This document shows positions 35,553-44,974 of a stretch of DNA of 64,000 nt, in pieces. The translations under genes and the position numbers were made by a program. The DNA comes from Rhodanobacter sp. OK091 (GTDB lineage: Bacteria; Pseudomonadota; Gammaproteobacteria; Xanthomonadales; Rhodanobacteraceae). A model generated the notes under the pieces. It made no database searches. It was given only the letters and a program-made list of their open reading frames with translations, and was not told where the DNA came from. The stretch is from assembly GCF_900142825.1 (NCBI RefSeq), contig NZ_FRCH01000005.1:109533-173532 (forward strand). The letters run 5' to 3'. Position 1 is the first letter of the stretch. Every line of letters starts with the position of its first letter.

Positions 35553-35580
35553 CGTCATCCCAGCGAAAGCTGGGATGACG
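35553..35580. repeat. REP hairpin (CGTCATCCCAGC family)
   Basis: CGTCATCCCAGC (35553-35564), loop GAAA, GCTGGGATGACG (35569-35580): a perfect 12-bp stem with a GNRA-type tetraloop between convergent genes. Same arm as the elements at 12198 and 37427. Confidence 0.9.
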
Positions 35581-35665
35581 AACAAGGGAAAGGTTTTCTA
35601 GGCTCCTCAGCAGGAAAAGCTCCGCCGGCTGGCCCGCACGCACGCCGTTTTGCACCGGAAAAACC

Positions 35666-37237
35666 TCACGCAAACGCCTTGACCAGCGCCTCGAACTGCG
35701 TGTGCAGCGATTTGTCGTGCGGGGTGATGGGCGGAACCTCGCGATCGATGCCCATCAGCTGGTAGACCGCGATCTGCGCTGCCCGAATCGAGTACTCCAC
35801 CGTAAACACGACGTCATCCGCAATTTCCACAAACTGGCTGATGAACGCGAAATTCTTCGAGCCCTCAGGTACCGGCAGCGGTCGATCGCTACGCAGGCGC
35901 GGCATGAACATGCTGGTGATGTAAGGCATCCGGCACGGTATGCAGGTTGCCGATGCGACGGTCTCCTGGTCGAAGCGCAGATGCCCGCACAGCTCCTGCA
36001 GGATTTCCGCTCCGTTGCACTCGGCCATCGGCTTCGCCACGAAATTGCCGACCCGGTCCGGGAACAGCGAGTAGCCCCAGAACACCTGGGTGTCGGCAGG
36101 CTGGTTGGCGAAATGAGGTTGATGCGCCAGCACGATGGACATCAACCAATGCGAGTCCTTGAACGTCACCAGTCCGCCGGTACCTGGCTCGTTGCCGCTG
36201 AAGCGGGTCATCTTTTCGAAGAAGTCGGGATCCTTCAGCGTGACGGTGAACGACTCCCAGCACGACTGGGCCATGCAGCTGTTGAAGGCGGCAGGGTTGC
36301 CAAATGCCGGCCGACCCCGCGCCAACTTTTCCCATAGCAACCAACCGCCGCTATCCACCTTGGTCAGCCTGGCCGGTGCGCTCGTCATCGAGCCGAGGCT
36401 GGACGCATCGGTCATGGAGCCGTTCTGCATGAAAACCAGGTCGCCTTCATTCACGGCAAGTACTTCGGCGTTGCCTTGGCGCACACAATGGATCGCGGTC
36501 ACCGCGAAATGGCCGTCGCCGGTGGTGTGATCGAGGTCGATCACTTTGCAATCCGTGATCAGCTTGACGCCTTTTTCGCGCAGCCACGCCGTCAGGGGCA
36601 AAACCAGGGAGTCGTACTGGTTGTAGATGGTGCGCTTGACGCCACCCAGGGTCTCGATCCGGGAAAACTCGAGCATGAATCGGTGCAGATACCGCTTGAA
36701 CTCGATGGCGCTGTGCCACGGCTGAAAAGCGAATGTCGTCGCCCACATGTACCAGAATTCGGACTCGAAGAAGCCGGGCGAAAGCCAGTCAGTGATGGCG
36801 CTTGTACCCATCTCGCTCTCGTCTGCCTTGCTCAGTTTGAGCAACTCGACGCGGTCCTGCATGGAGAACCCCATCGACGTTACCGGCACCTTCGCACGAC
36901 GGCTGTCGACCAGTCGCGCCAGCGAATGGGCCTTGTGCATCTCGTTGAAGGCCAGGGTTTCGTCGAACACTGTCTGACCCGGGTGGGTCAACGAGGGAAT
37001 CGATTTGTAGAGATCCCAGGTGCATTCGTAGTTGTCGGTGGTCAGCATGCGGCCGCCACGCAGCGAATAGGTACCGGGCTGGATTTCCGCCCCGTCCAGG
37101 CTTCCTCCCAGAACGGGCATCGCCTCCAGGATCGAGATGTTCTCGCCCGGTACGCCGCCGTCGCGAATCATGAAGGCCGCGGCAGCCAGGGATCCTATGC
37201 CGCCGCCTACAAGATAAGCCTTTGGTTTCGTGCTCAT
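35666..37237 (-). CDS. ohyA: Oleate hydratase (MCRA family)
   Basis: FAD-containing fatty-acid hydratase that adds water to the cis-9 double bond of oleic acid and related acids, cytoplasmic or membrane-peripheral. The FAD loop is VGGGIGSLAAAAFMIRDG (9-26). The LRGGRMLTTDNYECTWDL and LAFNEMHKAHSLAR segments carry active-site residues, and FAFQPWHSAIEFKRYLHRF is highly typical of myosin-cross-reactive antigen proteins. At 523 residues it is shorter than many Gram-positive members but usual for proteobacterial ones. It may detoxify free unsaturated fatty acids. No partner gene adjoins it. Confidence 0.93.
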   Translation of the reverse strand: MSTKPKAYLVGGGIGSLAAAAFMIRDGGVPGENISILEAMPVLGGSLDGAEIQPGTYSLRGGRMLTTDNYECTWDLYKSIPSLTHPGQTVFDETLAFNEMHKAHSLARLVDSRRAKVPVTSMGFSMQDRVELLKLSKADESEMGTSAITDWLSPGFFESEFWYMWATTFAFQPWHSAIEFKRYLHRFMLEFSRIETLGGVKRTIYNQYDSLVLPLTAWLREKGVKLITDCKVIDLDHTTGDGHFAVTAIHCVRQGNAEVLAVNEGDLVFMQNGSMTDASSLGSMTSAPARLTKVDSGGWLLWEKLARGRPAFGNPAAFNSCMAQSCWESFTVTLKDPDFFEKMTRFSGNEPGTGGLVTFKDSHWLMSIVLAHQPHFANQPADTQVFWGYSLFPDRVGNFVAKPMAECNGAEILQELCGHLRFDQETVASATCIPCRMPYITSMFMPRLRSDRPLPVPEGSKNFAFISQFVEIADDVVFTVEYSIRAAQIAVYQLMGIDREVPPITPHDKSLHTQFEALVKAFA

Positions 37238-37363
37238 GGATCGGGTTCCTCAAAAGTGCGATGGCGCAGTACATGCAGGCGCAGCAGAGTCGGAGGCCAT
37301 CGCGAAGTTACGGGCTACCGGCGGCCTTCATGGTCTGCTCGCGCATGGGGGCCTCGAATAACT

Positions 37364-37450
37364 CGTCATTCCTGCGCAAGCAGGAACCCAGTGACTTTCA
37401 AGCTTTTGAAGAGCTGGAGACACTGGGTCCCAGCTTGCGCTGGGATGACG
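37364..37450. repeat. REPIN: paired REP hairpins in an 87-bp inverted unit
   Basis: Two hairpins face each other: CGTCATTCCTGCGCAAGCAGGAA (from 37364) and CCCAGCTTGCGCTGGGATGACG (to 37450). ACCCAGTG and CACTGGGT flank the centre as a further inverted match. The arrangement of two inverted REP sequences around a short spacer is that of a REPIN. The rest of the 37238-37669 gap shows no gene. Confidence 0.85.
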
Positions 37451-37669
37451 GGCGAGAGCGGGTTCTTCGGACGTCCCCACATGCGATGCCCGCCGTACCG
37501 CGCTGGGTGCCGGCAGTTTCGCAAGGAGTGAGCACGGCCAACTTGATCGTGGTCAAGCCGGGCAAGTGCCAACGTCGGCTGCGGCAACACGCCGTACCGG
37601 TGGTGAGCCCGCCATAGGCCCAAGACTTGTTTCGTTGAACGGTGGCCCGCGCGTGATGCGCAGTCCCGG

Positions 37670-37999
37670 TTACTTCGCCGGCAGCGAACGGTTGAAGTCG
37701 AGCGCGGCATCCACCAGTTTCTGGCGCAGCGCATCGTCGCCGTAGGCCTCCGGCGCCGCCCGCACCCAGCCTTGCATGTGCCGCCCCCGCGACAGCATCG
37801 GCACGATGCCCGGGAGATCCAGCGCCCAGCCGTCGTTGCCCTTGCCCAACCGCACCAGCATGCCGTCGTCGCGGGCGGCGCAAAGCAGGTTGCCATTCAA
37901 GAGCCACGCCCAACCGCCGAACATGGGCTTCCGGGCAAGCCTCCGTACGGTTTCCAACTGCTCGTTCAGCAGTTCCTCCAGACCTGGGTCGCGAGCCAT
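37670..37999 (-). CDS. TfoX N-terminal-domain protein
   Basis: 109-residue protein consisting only of a TfoX/Sxy N-terminal domain: KPMFGGWAWLLNGNLLCAARDDGMLVRLG (residues 24-52) followed by MQGWVRAAPEAYGDDALRQKLVDAAL. The C-terminal TfoX domain of the competence regulator is absent, so a competence role should not be assumed. The gene lies 28 bases upstream of the phosphodiesterase stop on the same strand, but they are probably separate units. Confidence 0.87.
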   Translation of the reverse strand: MARDPGLEELLNEQLETVRRLARKPMFGGWAWLLNGNLLCAARDDGMLVRLGKGNDGWALDLPGIVPMLSRGRHMQGWVRAAPEAYGDDALRQKLVDAALDFNRSLPAK

Positions 38000-38027
38000 G
38001 CGCGTTCTCCGGAAAAGGCCGAGTTCG

Positions 38028-39395
38028 TTACGGCTGATTGACCGCCAGAATTCCCGTCAGCGGCTTGCCTTGGATAGTGCCGAGAGAAACGTGCAGAAGA
38101 CGCGCGATCGTGGGCGCGATGTCGACGTTGGGAAATGCCGGGATTTCACCCTTGGGCTGAATGCCGAAGCCCGCAGCAATAAAGATGCCCTGCATGAGGG
38201 GGTTCGAGTTGGGATAGCCGTGCTCTCCGATTTCCACAGTCGGTGTCACGAAGTCTCCCGTGTCGCCCTTGCTGAAGACATAGTCGTCTGCGGCGTAGAG
38301 CAGCAGATCGGGCGCTTGATTGCTCTGTGCCGGCGTAGGCCAGCCTTCCTTCGCCGCTTCTTGAGGAGTCAGTGCAGAGCGGATGCCGGGCTGGCCCACG
38401 TAGAGCGACTTCAATGCCTTGATCGAAGCATCCGTGGCGCGCTGCTGAAAGACCAGGGCGAACCCTCCGTCGGTCAGGCAGAAGGCGGGGCGCGCCGCAG
38501 AGTCTGCCTGCAGCCCCGCTTGCTTGAGCAGCACGTTGGGGTGCAATTGCTGGTGGACGCTTTGCTGACCGTGGTCGGAGACGATGATGAACGTGGTGCG
38601 GTCGAACTCACCGGCAGCGCGCACCGCGTCGACAACCTCTTTGACGCGGTCATCGAGAAACGCGATGGTATTGCGCCCCGCGTTGTTGCCGAAGCCCGTC
38701 TCGTGCTCGATGCTGTCCAGCGCCAGCAAGTGCAGCAACAGCAGGTCGGGATGATGCTTCTGGATGATGTCGACAGCCGCGCGGGTATACATGCGATCGC
38801 GCCACGCCTGGGATGGCACGCCGAAATGCGCGAGTTGATCGTGCGTGATGACGTCCTGCCGCACGAGGTCCTGCTCGATCGCGCCGTCGGGATCGGGGTG
38901 CTCGGCAAACTGCCAGTCGATGTTTTGTGAGCCTTCGATGGCGACCCAGTCCACCTGCGCCGTCGTGAGACCCGCCTGGTGCGCGGCATCGTAGACGGTG
39001 GGAACGGCGACCAGCTGGGACTTTGGCGCGCCCATGTCGATGCCGGGCAGCGTCGTGCTGCGCTGGTTGACGATGAGCCCGTTGACCAGCACGTGATGCA
39101 GGCTCGCGTTGACGCCGGTGACCATGGCCGTATGGTTCGGCCAGGTGACAGTGGGGTTGATCGGCTGCATGGAAACCGCATAGGCGCCGCGCTGCATCAG
39201 CGCATGCAGCGTCGGCGCCGGTAGCTGCGGCTCATGCAGGCTGGCCGCGCCGAAGGCGTCCAGACTGATGACGATGATCTTCGGACGCTGCGCCGCAGGC
39301 GCTGCCTGCGCGCGAGATGGAAGCGAGACCCCGCTCGCAAAGAGCATCGCCGTGGCCACGATGGTTCGAAACAAAGAGGAGGCTGAGCACATCAT
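38028..39395 (-). CDS. Exported nucleotide pyrophosphatase/phosphodiesterase (NPP type)
   Basis: 455-residue exported enzyme of the alkaline-phosphatase superfamily. After a signal peptide (cleavage near RAQAAPA, residue 32) it shows metal-binding ISLDAFGAASL, the nucleophile motif TVTWPNHTAMVTG (Thr of TWPN), LDSIEHETG, VSDHGQQ and EHGYPNSNPLMQGIF. These match ectonucleotide pyrophosphatase/phosphodiesterases, which cleave nucleotide sugars, dinucleotides or phosphodiesters in the periplasm. It is 51 bases after the GH30 gene on the same strand, so co-transcription is likely. Confidence 0.9.
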   Translation of the reverse strand: MMCSASSLFRTIVATAMLFASGVSLPSRAQAAPAAQRPKIIVISLDAFGAASLHEPQLPAPTLHALMQRGAYAVSMQPINPTVTWPNHTAMVTGVNASLHHVLVNGLIVNQRSTTLPGIDMGAPKSQLVAVPTVYDAAHQAGLTTAQVDWVAIEGSQNIDWQFAEHPDPDGAIEQDLVRQDVITHDQLAHFGVPSQAWRDRMYTRAAVDIIQKHHPDLLLLHLLALDSIEHETGFGNNAGRNTIAFLDDRVKEVVDAVRAAGEFDRTTFIIVSDHGQQSVHQQLHPNVLLKQAGLQADSAARPAFCLTDGGFALVFQQRATDASIKALKSLYVGQPGIRSALTPQEAAKEGWPTPAQSNQAPDLLLYAADDYVFSKGDTGDFVTPTVEIGEHGYPNSNPLMQGIFIAAGFGIQPKGEIPAFPNVDIAPTIARLLHVSLGTIQGKPLTGILAVNQP

Positions 39396-39446
39396 GCGAT
39401 TCCGTCGGTGGAGAAAAAGCGCCTTTCACAACATTGCATCACTCGA

Positions 39447-41096
39447 TCACTTTGCGTCATCCACTGTCCCGCTCGTGGCAGGTGTGCCGGGCGTCTTTTT
39501 GAGCAGCCATGAATTGATCAGCGGCGATTTGAGCAGCAGCGATTTGATCAGGGATGAGCTCGCCGTATCCACGGGTTTGCCTACCTGCTCCGGGTCCCAT
39601 ACGAAAGTCGCCACACTCTGCGGTGGCATCGTGTACTGGAAGCGGGTTTCCCCCTGCATCACCGAGACGCTGCGGGCCTCCGCTTTGCTGTTCACCATCA
39701 CCAGCACGACCGATCCGTCGGAAGCATTCTGGAACGCCACATTGGCGAGTCCCTTGTCGGGATCGCCGGAGCCCACCCGGAAAGCGCCGGGCAGGACGAA
39801 ACGACTGAAGTGGGCGAACGCGTAGTACTCATCGTTACGGCTCACCTCGCCCGTGTGCGAGTCGATCGTGACCACACCCTTGCAGGCGTCGCACCCACCG
39901 AAGTGCGGACCGTGTTGCTCGTCGAGCGCCAGGTTCCAGTACACCACGCCGCGTGCCCAATGCCTGATCCCGGCGAGCAGCAGGTCTCGCGCAAACCACA
40001 GCAGTTCACCGTTCTTGGTGGCCTCCCAGTCGCCTCCGGAACACTCGGTGATGTAGGCGTCCTTCTTGGGAAACGCACGATGCACTTCGCTTTGCGCAGA
40101 CGCGATGCCTCGATAGCAGTGCCAGGCAATGCCATCGACATAACGCGAAGCATCGGGATCGGCCAACACGCTCAGGGGTTGCTCAGGCTCGTCCCAGTTG
40201 TGGTCCCATCCGAGAATAAGCGTCTTTGGCTTGCGGTTTGCCAACGCCGGGCCGAGATATTGGGTGATGATGCGCGCCCGGGTTGCCGCAGGCAATTCCG
40301 TACTCGGGTAAGTCAGCGGTACAAAGCCCGGTTCGTTCTGCAAGGTCAATGCAAAGATGGGGATGCCGTAGCCACGGAAGGTATCGAGGTACTTGACGAG
40401 ATAGGTCGCGTACGTGCTTTCGAACTGCGGCAGCAACTCGCCGCCGATCAGGTTTGCGCTGGCCTTCATCCACGCCGGCGCGCTCCATGGCGACGCGATG
40501 ATGCGCAGCTGCGGATTGACAGTCAGCGCCTCGCGCACCGTAGGTATGACGTCGCGCAGATTGGATGCGACATTGAAATGCAGCAACTGCGGATCGGTCT
40601 GGCCGAAAGGAACATCATCCAGGGTGTATTGCTGCAGCGAGAAATCCGAGGCGCCGATGGTGAGGCGCGTCATGTTCAGATTGAGGTTGGGCGGTGGGCC
40701 GAACAGCTCGTGCAGCAGTGCGCTGCGCTGCCGATAATTCAGCTTGTTCTGCAGCAGCCACGCCGACGAATCCGTCAGCGCTGCGCCGAAGCCCACGATG
40801 GATTGATATTTCTTGCCGATGTCGATGACCACGTCGGCGGGCGACGACTCGTGGGCGCTCAGCGCGATGTCAGGCTGCTGCACCAGACGCAGCCGACGAT
40901 CCGCCGTACTCAGCCACAATTTGACCCCGGCTGTCACCGGAAGCGGCGTCACGGTAACTTCGGCCCGTACCCCGAAATGCTCGCGACGCGGCACGTAAAG
41001 AGCAGCCAGTGCGAACAGGGAAAGCAAAACGATGGACGAGACCGCCATCCGGCGAGAAATATATTCGCCCTCATCCATGGCGCGCACGAAGCCCAT
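39447..41096 (-). CDS. GH30-family glycoside hydrolase, membrane-anchored
   Basis: 549-residue glycosidase of the GH30 (glucosylceramidase-like) family. An uncleaved-looking N-terminal hydrophobic anchor (about 18-36) is followed by the (beta/alpha)8 domain with acid/base Glu255 in LTLQNEP and nucleophile Glu351 in ITECSGG. A C-terminal beta-domain (about 445-505) follows. Possible substrates are beta-glucosides, beta-1,6-glucan or fucosides/xylosides of this family; the subfamily cannot be fixed here. The last 40 residues are an odd Leu/Ser/Lys-rich repeat (LIKSLLLKSPLINSWLLK), encoded by degenerate short repeats. The exact start is uncertain (Met1, 7 or 17). Confidence 0.88.
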   Translation of the reverse strand: MGFVRAMDEGEYISRRMAVSSIVLLSLFALAALYVPRREHFGVRAEVTVTPLPVTAGVKLWLSTADRRLRLVQQPDIALSAHESSPADVVIDIGKKYQSIVGFGAALTDSSAWLLQNKLNYRQRSALLHELFGPPPNLNLNMTRLTIGASDFSLQQYTLDDVPFGQTDPQLLHFNVASNLRDVIPTVREALTVNPQLRIIASPWSAPAWMKASANLIGGELLPQFESTYATYLVKYLDTFRGYGIPIFALTLQNEPGFVPLTYPSTELPAATRARIITQYLGPALANRKPKTLILGWDHNWDEPEQPLSVLADPDASRYVDGIAWHCYRGIASAQSEVHRAFPKKDAYITECSGGDWEATKNGELLWFARDLLLAGIRHWARGVVYWNLALDEQHGPHFGGCDACKGVVTIDSHTGEVSRNDEYYAFAHFSRFVLPGAFRVGSGDPDKGLANVAFQNASDGSVVLVMVNSKAEARSVSVMQGETRFQYTMPPQSVATFVWDPEQVGKPVDTASSSLIKSLLLKSPLINSWLLKKTPGTPATSGTVDDAK

Positions 41097-41305
41097 CGTC
41101 CACGTTGCAGTTCACTTGCGACAACTCCACGATGACGAAGCTTCCGGGCGAAGGGATTACCGGACCATTTTGAATCCGAAACTCGGCAGATGTCACTCTA
41201 CCGGGGCTGCGAAACAGTGAACGGGGTCGGCTTTCCCAAGGTACATGCCGAGCCGCACCCTTTTCTCAAGCCGACTTTCGAAAAAAATGCACACAGATCC
41301 TGGTC

Positions 41306-41821
41306 TCAGAGCTTCCCGGCTCCCTTGCGCAGCCAGGAATCGATCAGGGATTTCTCGTAGCGCAGCGGATCCTGATCCGATCCAAAGCCGTGGCTGAGAA
41401 AGGCCGGGTCTCGCAGCTTGCGTTGGCCCTCGCGCAGCACCTTGCCGTCGGCACTGTACAAAGTGAAGTTCAGGTCGATGCGCGGCGGGTACAAGTCCTT
41501 GATGACGCGCACGTCGTCGAAGCGAGGCCCGCGCCAGGGCTCGTATTCGCCGGCACGGTCCACATCGGTCACCTCGATGTCCAGCCGCTGGCCCGGCGCC
41601 AGCATGCGCGAGGCGCGCTGGACGATGTAGGCCCTGAGCGGCTCCAGGTATTCGTCGGCCTTGATCAGGTGCACCCCGGAACTACGCTTCGCCTCGGTGA
41701 AGTGCTGGGGATCCTTGTAGTGCACGTCGACGTTGTCCTGCGGTGCCGCCGCCCACCCCGCGGCGGAAGCAAAGGCCAGGCAGGCAACACACAGCAGGCG
41801 GAACAGCGAGGAAGATTTCAT
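41306..41821 (-). CDS. Exported DUF3016 protein
   Basis: 171-residue periplasmic protein with a Sec signal peptide (cleavage near GWAAAP, residue 26) and a DUF3016 domain: VDVHYKDPQHFTEAK, RLDIEVTDVDRAGEYEPW and VRVIKDLYPPRIDLNFTLYSADG. DUF3016 proteins are common in Xanthomonadales and have no known role. The ribosome binding site GGGAGG lies 9 bases upstream, and a TATACT -10-like box on the minus strand is at 41846-41851, so it probably has its own promoter. Confidence 0.88.
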   Translation of the reverse strand: MKSSSLFRLLCVACLAFASAAGWAAAPQDNVDVHYKDPQHFTEAKRSSGVHLIKADEYLEPLRAYIVQRASRMLAPGQRLDIEVTDVDRAGEYEPWRGPRFDDVRVIKDLYPPRIDLNFTLYSADGKVLREGQRKLRDPAFLSHGFGSDQDPLRYEKSLIDSWLRKGAGKL

Positions 41822-42277
41822 GGCAGGCCTCCCGGAACGGACTTCAGTATACGTCCGGGTCGGAAGACGGGTCTGAAAAACCGCCCACCCGATTCACCTT
41901 CTCCATCGCCATCAGCTTGGCGCTCACTCCCACGGGGTCCGACAAGCCATTTGTACCCGGCATCCGTTTGATCGACTCCCGTACACAAGGTGTCGGTGCA
42001 GCGATGCGCCAGGCGCAGCGCCTCTTTGGCGTTACAAGCCGTCATTGCATGGACGTCGATGTATGGCGAAACCTGACTCCCCGGGAATTGATCGCGCGAC
42101 ACATTTCGCCAAGCGATGTGGATCAAACCGACGAGAAATATCACTGCAATCAACCGCTGGGTTTGAGTTTTTAGTCGATGCTAATTAAAGAGCGAAGGGC
42201 GACCCTTGGCCTCCGGCAGCCTCTCAATACCTGCCATCCGATTCGACCCATCTGCCTGATCATAAGCCTGCAATGAC
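41822..42277. other. Intergenic stretch between GH95 and DUF3016 genes
   Basis: About 455 bases. The right half follows the GH95 stop; the left end contains the DUF3016 promoter-like box. A minus-strand frame of 111 codons (41818-42153) with a hydrophobic start crosses it, but its second half is not protein-like and it runs through the promoter, so I do not call it. Confidence 0.55.
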
Positions 42278-44713
42278 TCAGGTGTTGTTGGGGTCGATCG
42301 TGACGGACGCGCCTGCATGAAGCGCGATCGGCTTCGTCCATGCACTGCATTTCACGCGCGTCTGTTCGCCGCCGATGCTTCGTACCGTGACCGACGCGAT
42401 CTTGCCTTGTCGCCAGGAGAAGTCGACCTGAAAGCCGCCGCGCGCGCCCATGCCCGTCACGCTACCCGAGGCCGCCCAGGCCTTGGGGAGTGCCGGTAGC
42501 AGCTCGATCAAGCCAGGGCGCGAATACATCAACATTTCCAGCATCGCTGTCGGCGTGCCGTAATTGGCGTCGATCTGGAAGGCGTCGCTGTCGGCGCTTA
42601 GGTTGTACACATCGAAGAAATTCTGCGCGGTGCCATTGCTGTGGTTTTTCGATGGCAACAGATTGGTGAGCAACAGCTGATAGGCCTTTTCCGCCTTCTT
42701 CAGGCGTGCCCAGCAAATCGCACGCCAGGCGCAAGCCCAGCCATAGCCGCTCGTGCCCCGCGCCTCAAGCAGTTTGGTAACGCCTTCGATCAAGGCGGGC
42801 GGGCTGTCGTCGAGGCGAATGCGATCGCCGGGAAAGAAGCCCACCAGCGGCGACAAATGGCGGTGCCTCGTCTCACCGAGATTACCCGGCGTCATCCATT
42901 CCTCCAGCCAGCCGCTCTTGGGGCTCACCTGAGGCAGATACAGGCGTGCCTGCAGCTGCGCTATCGATGCGGCGTAGTCCGCGTCCTTGCTCAAAAGCGA
43001 ACTGGCCTGACGATAGTTTTCGAACAGGTCCCACACCCATTCCTGTGCATAGGTGATGCCCTTGGCATCGAGCGGACCCTGCTCCGGCGACCAGTCGGCG
43101 TCATCGATCAGGACACCGCGCGCGACGCCAGTCTGCGGATCCGTCACAGTAATGGTAAGCAGGCGCGACTCCCAAAACTCGCAGGCGCCCTTGAGCAGGG
43201 GATAGATGCGCGCGAGGTGGTTGCGATCCTGGGTGTACTGATAGTGCTGCCAAAGATTGTTGCACAGCCATGCATTGCCGGCCGGGTGCCACCGCCAGCC
43301 TGCGCCGCCATAGATATTGGTGGAAATACCCATCGTCCAGCCGGCGATCTTGCCCGAACTATTGCGAAACACATTACGCGGATCGTTGAAGTACCGATGC
43401 GTCATGGCCGTCCAGGAGGCTACCTGGCTGAGGCAATAGTCGGTCAAGGCATCGAAGCACGAAGGCAGCCCGGCGCGATCCGGCAGCCAGTAATTCATCT
43501 GGATATTGACGTCGCTGTGATAGTCGGCCATCCAGGGAGGCGCGTTGTTGTTTATCCAGAGGCCTTGCAGACCGGTCGGCAAGCTGTCGCGCGAACCGGC
43601 GATCGTCAGATAACGCCCAAACTGCAGATAAGACGCTTCCAGCTCCGGGTCTGCTGGCGAACCGGTCGCGGCCCGTGCCTGAAGACGCGCCCACGTATCC
43701 ATCTCGCGCTGCGCCTTCGTCGACGCGCCGAAGTCGACATTCATCGTGTCGAATAAGGAACGATAGTCGAGCACGTGCGTATGCAGCAGCATTGCCGGCG
43801 TATGTTTGGCGGCAGCTTCTGCTTTCTTCACCGAAAGCTTTAATGAATCGAGCGAGGCATCCATGAAGCTCATCGCCGGATCCGGGGTGTAGTTGGTGCC
43901 TCCGCAGAAGATGATCGTGAGCGCCTCGCAGTTCGCAAAGCGAAGCCCCTTGGCATCCGTCGTCACCGTACCGGACGCCGCCACGGCCTTGATGTTCGCC
44001 GCGTACTTGAGGCCGTTGTCCAGGACGCCTTCGAAATGGCTGCTCGCACTCTCGGCTTCATGGCGGGCGGCTTCGCCATGCATACCCTGCAACTCGATAG
44101 AGCCGTTATAGACGCCACCGCCGGTTTGAGACAGATGGACGGCAATCATGTCATCGGGGTGGCTGGCAAAGATTTCACACGCATAACCGACGCCATTTTT
44201 TTGATACGTCACGCGAATGCATCCCTGTCCCAAGTCCAGCTCGCGACGGTACCCGGTGATGTTCGCGGCCTCATGCCCTTCTATCGACATGTACAGCTTG
44301 GCCAGCATCACCAGGCTGCCGAAGTGCCCCGTCGTGTACTCGAACTGACCATCGTCACCTAGCAGCACATCGCCTTTTCCGAGCCACATCGAGGCATCGG
44401 TGAGGTAAAGAAAATTTCGCACCGGACTGCCACCGACCAGAGCACCAAGACGCCCGTTGCCGATGGGCAAGCCCTCGCGCAGTACGTTCGACTCCGGCGC
44501 CGGCGTGCCGTACCAAAGCGTATGCCTCGATGCCGCCACCGGCAGAGAGCCGACGGGGCGTTGTACGGCGCTGCCTTCGGCAAACCTGGGTAAACCAAGC
44601 CATGGCAGCATGGCCGCCGTGGCGCCGGTCATTTTCAAGAACCAGCGCCTGGCCATCAGATCGGTACGCGCCCGATCCAGTCGCACTGGCCGTTCTTCGT
44701 TACTCATCGGCAT
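42278..44713 (-). CDS. GH95-family glycoside hydrolase with Tat signal
   Basis: 811-residue exported hydrolase of family GH95 (alpha-L-fucosidase/alpha-L-galactosidase). The N-terminus has a twin-arginine motif, ARRWFLKMTGA (21-31), implying folded export. The N-terminal beta-domain (LWYGTPAPESNVLREGLPIGNGRLGALVGG) is followed by an (alpha/alpha)6 barrel. Comparing with Bifidobacterium AfcA (Asn421, Asn423, Glu566, Asp766), the equivalents appear to be Asp401, Asn403 in SDVNIQMNYW, Glu544 in DWSPEQG and the Asp of QIDANYG. The Asn-to-Asp change at the first position is unusual. It may remove L-fucose or L-galactose caps from galactose-bearing side chains. Confidence 0.88.
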   Translation of the reverse strand: MPMSNEERPVRLDRARTDLMARRWFLKMTGATAAMLPWLGLPRFAEGSAVQRPVGSLPVAASRHTLWYGTPAPESNVLREGLPIGNGRLGALVGGSPVRNFLYLTDASMWLGKGDVLLGDDGQFEYTTGHFGSLVMLAKLYMSIEGHEAANITGYRRELDLGQGCIRVTYQKNGVGYACEIFASHPDDMIAVHLSQTGGGVYNGSIELQGMHGEAARHEAESASSHFEGVLDNGLKYAANIKAVAASGTVTTDAKGLRFANCEALTIIFCGGTNYTPDPAMSFMDASLDSLKLSVKKAEAAAKHTPAMLLHTHVLDYRSLFDTMNVDFGASTKAQREMDTWARLQARAATGSPADPELEASYLQFGRYLTIAGSRDSLPTGLQGLWINNNAPPWMADYHSDVNIQMNYWLPDRAGLPSCFDALTDYCLSQVASWTAMTHRYFNDPRNVFRNSSGKIAGWTMGISTNIYGGAGWRWHPAGNAWLCNNLWQHYQYTQDRNHLARIYPLLKGACEFWESRLLTITVTDPQTGVARGVLIDDADWSPEQGPLDAKGITYAQEWVWDLFENYRQASSLLSKDADYAASIAQLQARLYLPQVSPKSGWLEEWMTPGNLGETRHRHLSPLVGFFPGDRIRLDDSPPALIEGVTKLLEARGTSGYGWACAWRAICWARLKKAEKAYQLLLTNLLPSKNHSNGTAQNFFDVYNLSADSDAFQIDANYGTPTAMLEMLMYSRPGLIELLPALPKAWAASGSVTGMGARGGFQVDFSWRQGKIASVTVRSIGGEQTRVKCSAWTKPIALHAGASVTIDPNNT

Positions 44714-44974
44714 TCTCTTGGGATCTTATCGTCGGCATCTCGAGTAACCATTACTTGCCACTCGGGCAGGTTTGCGTGGCGGTACCAGCGAATGGCCAGG
44801 CCGAACCAACACCCATGCAGAGACATTCGTTGAAGAATTCGTCCTTTAGGTGTTTAACCGCCACAGGCGCAGCGCTCGGTGCGCATGCAAGCTGTAGCGC
44901 ATCTGCCCAACACGAAGGGGCAACACCTTAACCCGTCTATTCATGACGCTCGTTTTTGAGCGCGTCCTGCTTTA

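Noticed and set aside
41818..42153. 111-codon minus-strand frame upstream of DUF3016 with a hydrophobic N-terminus
   Set aside because: Second half is not protein-like, it crosses a TATACT promoter-like box, and no ribosome binding site is visible.
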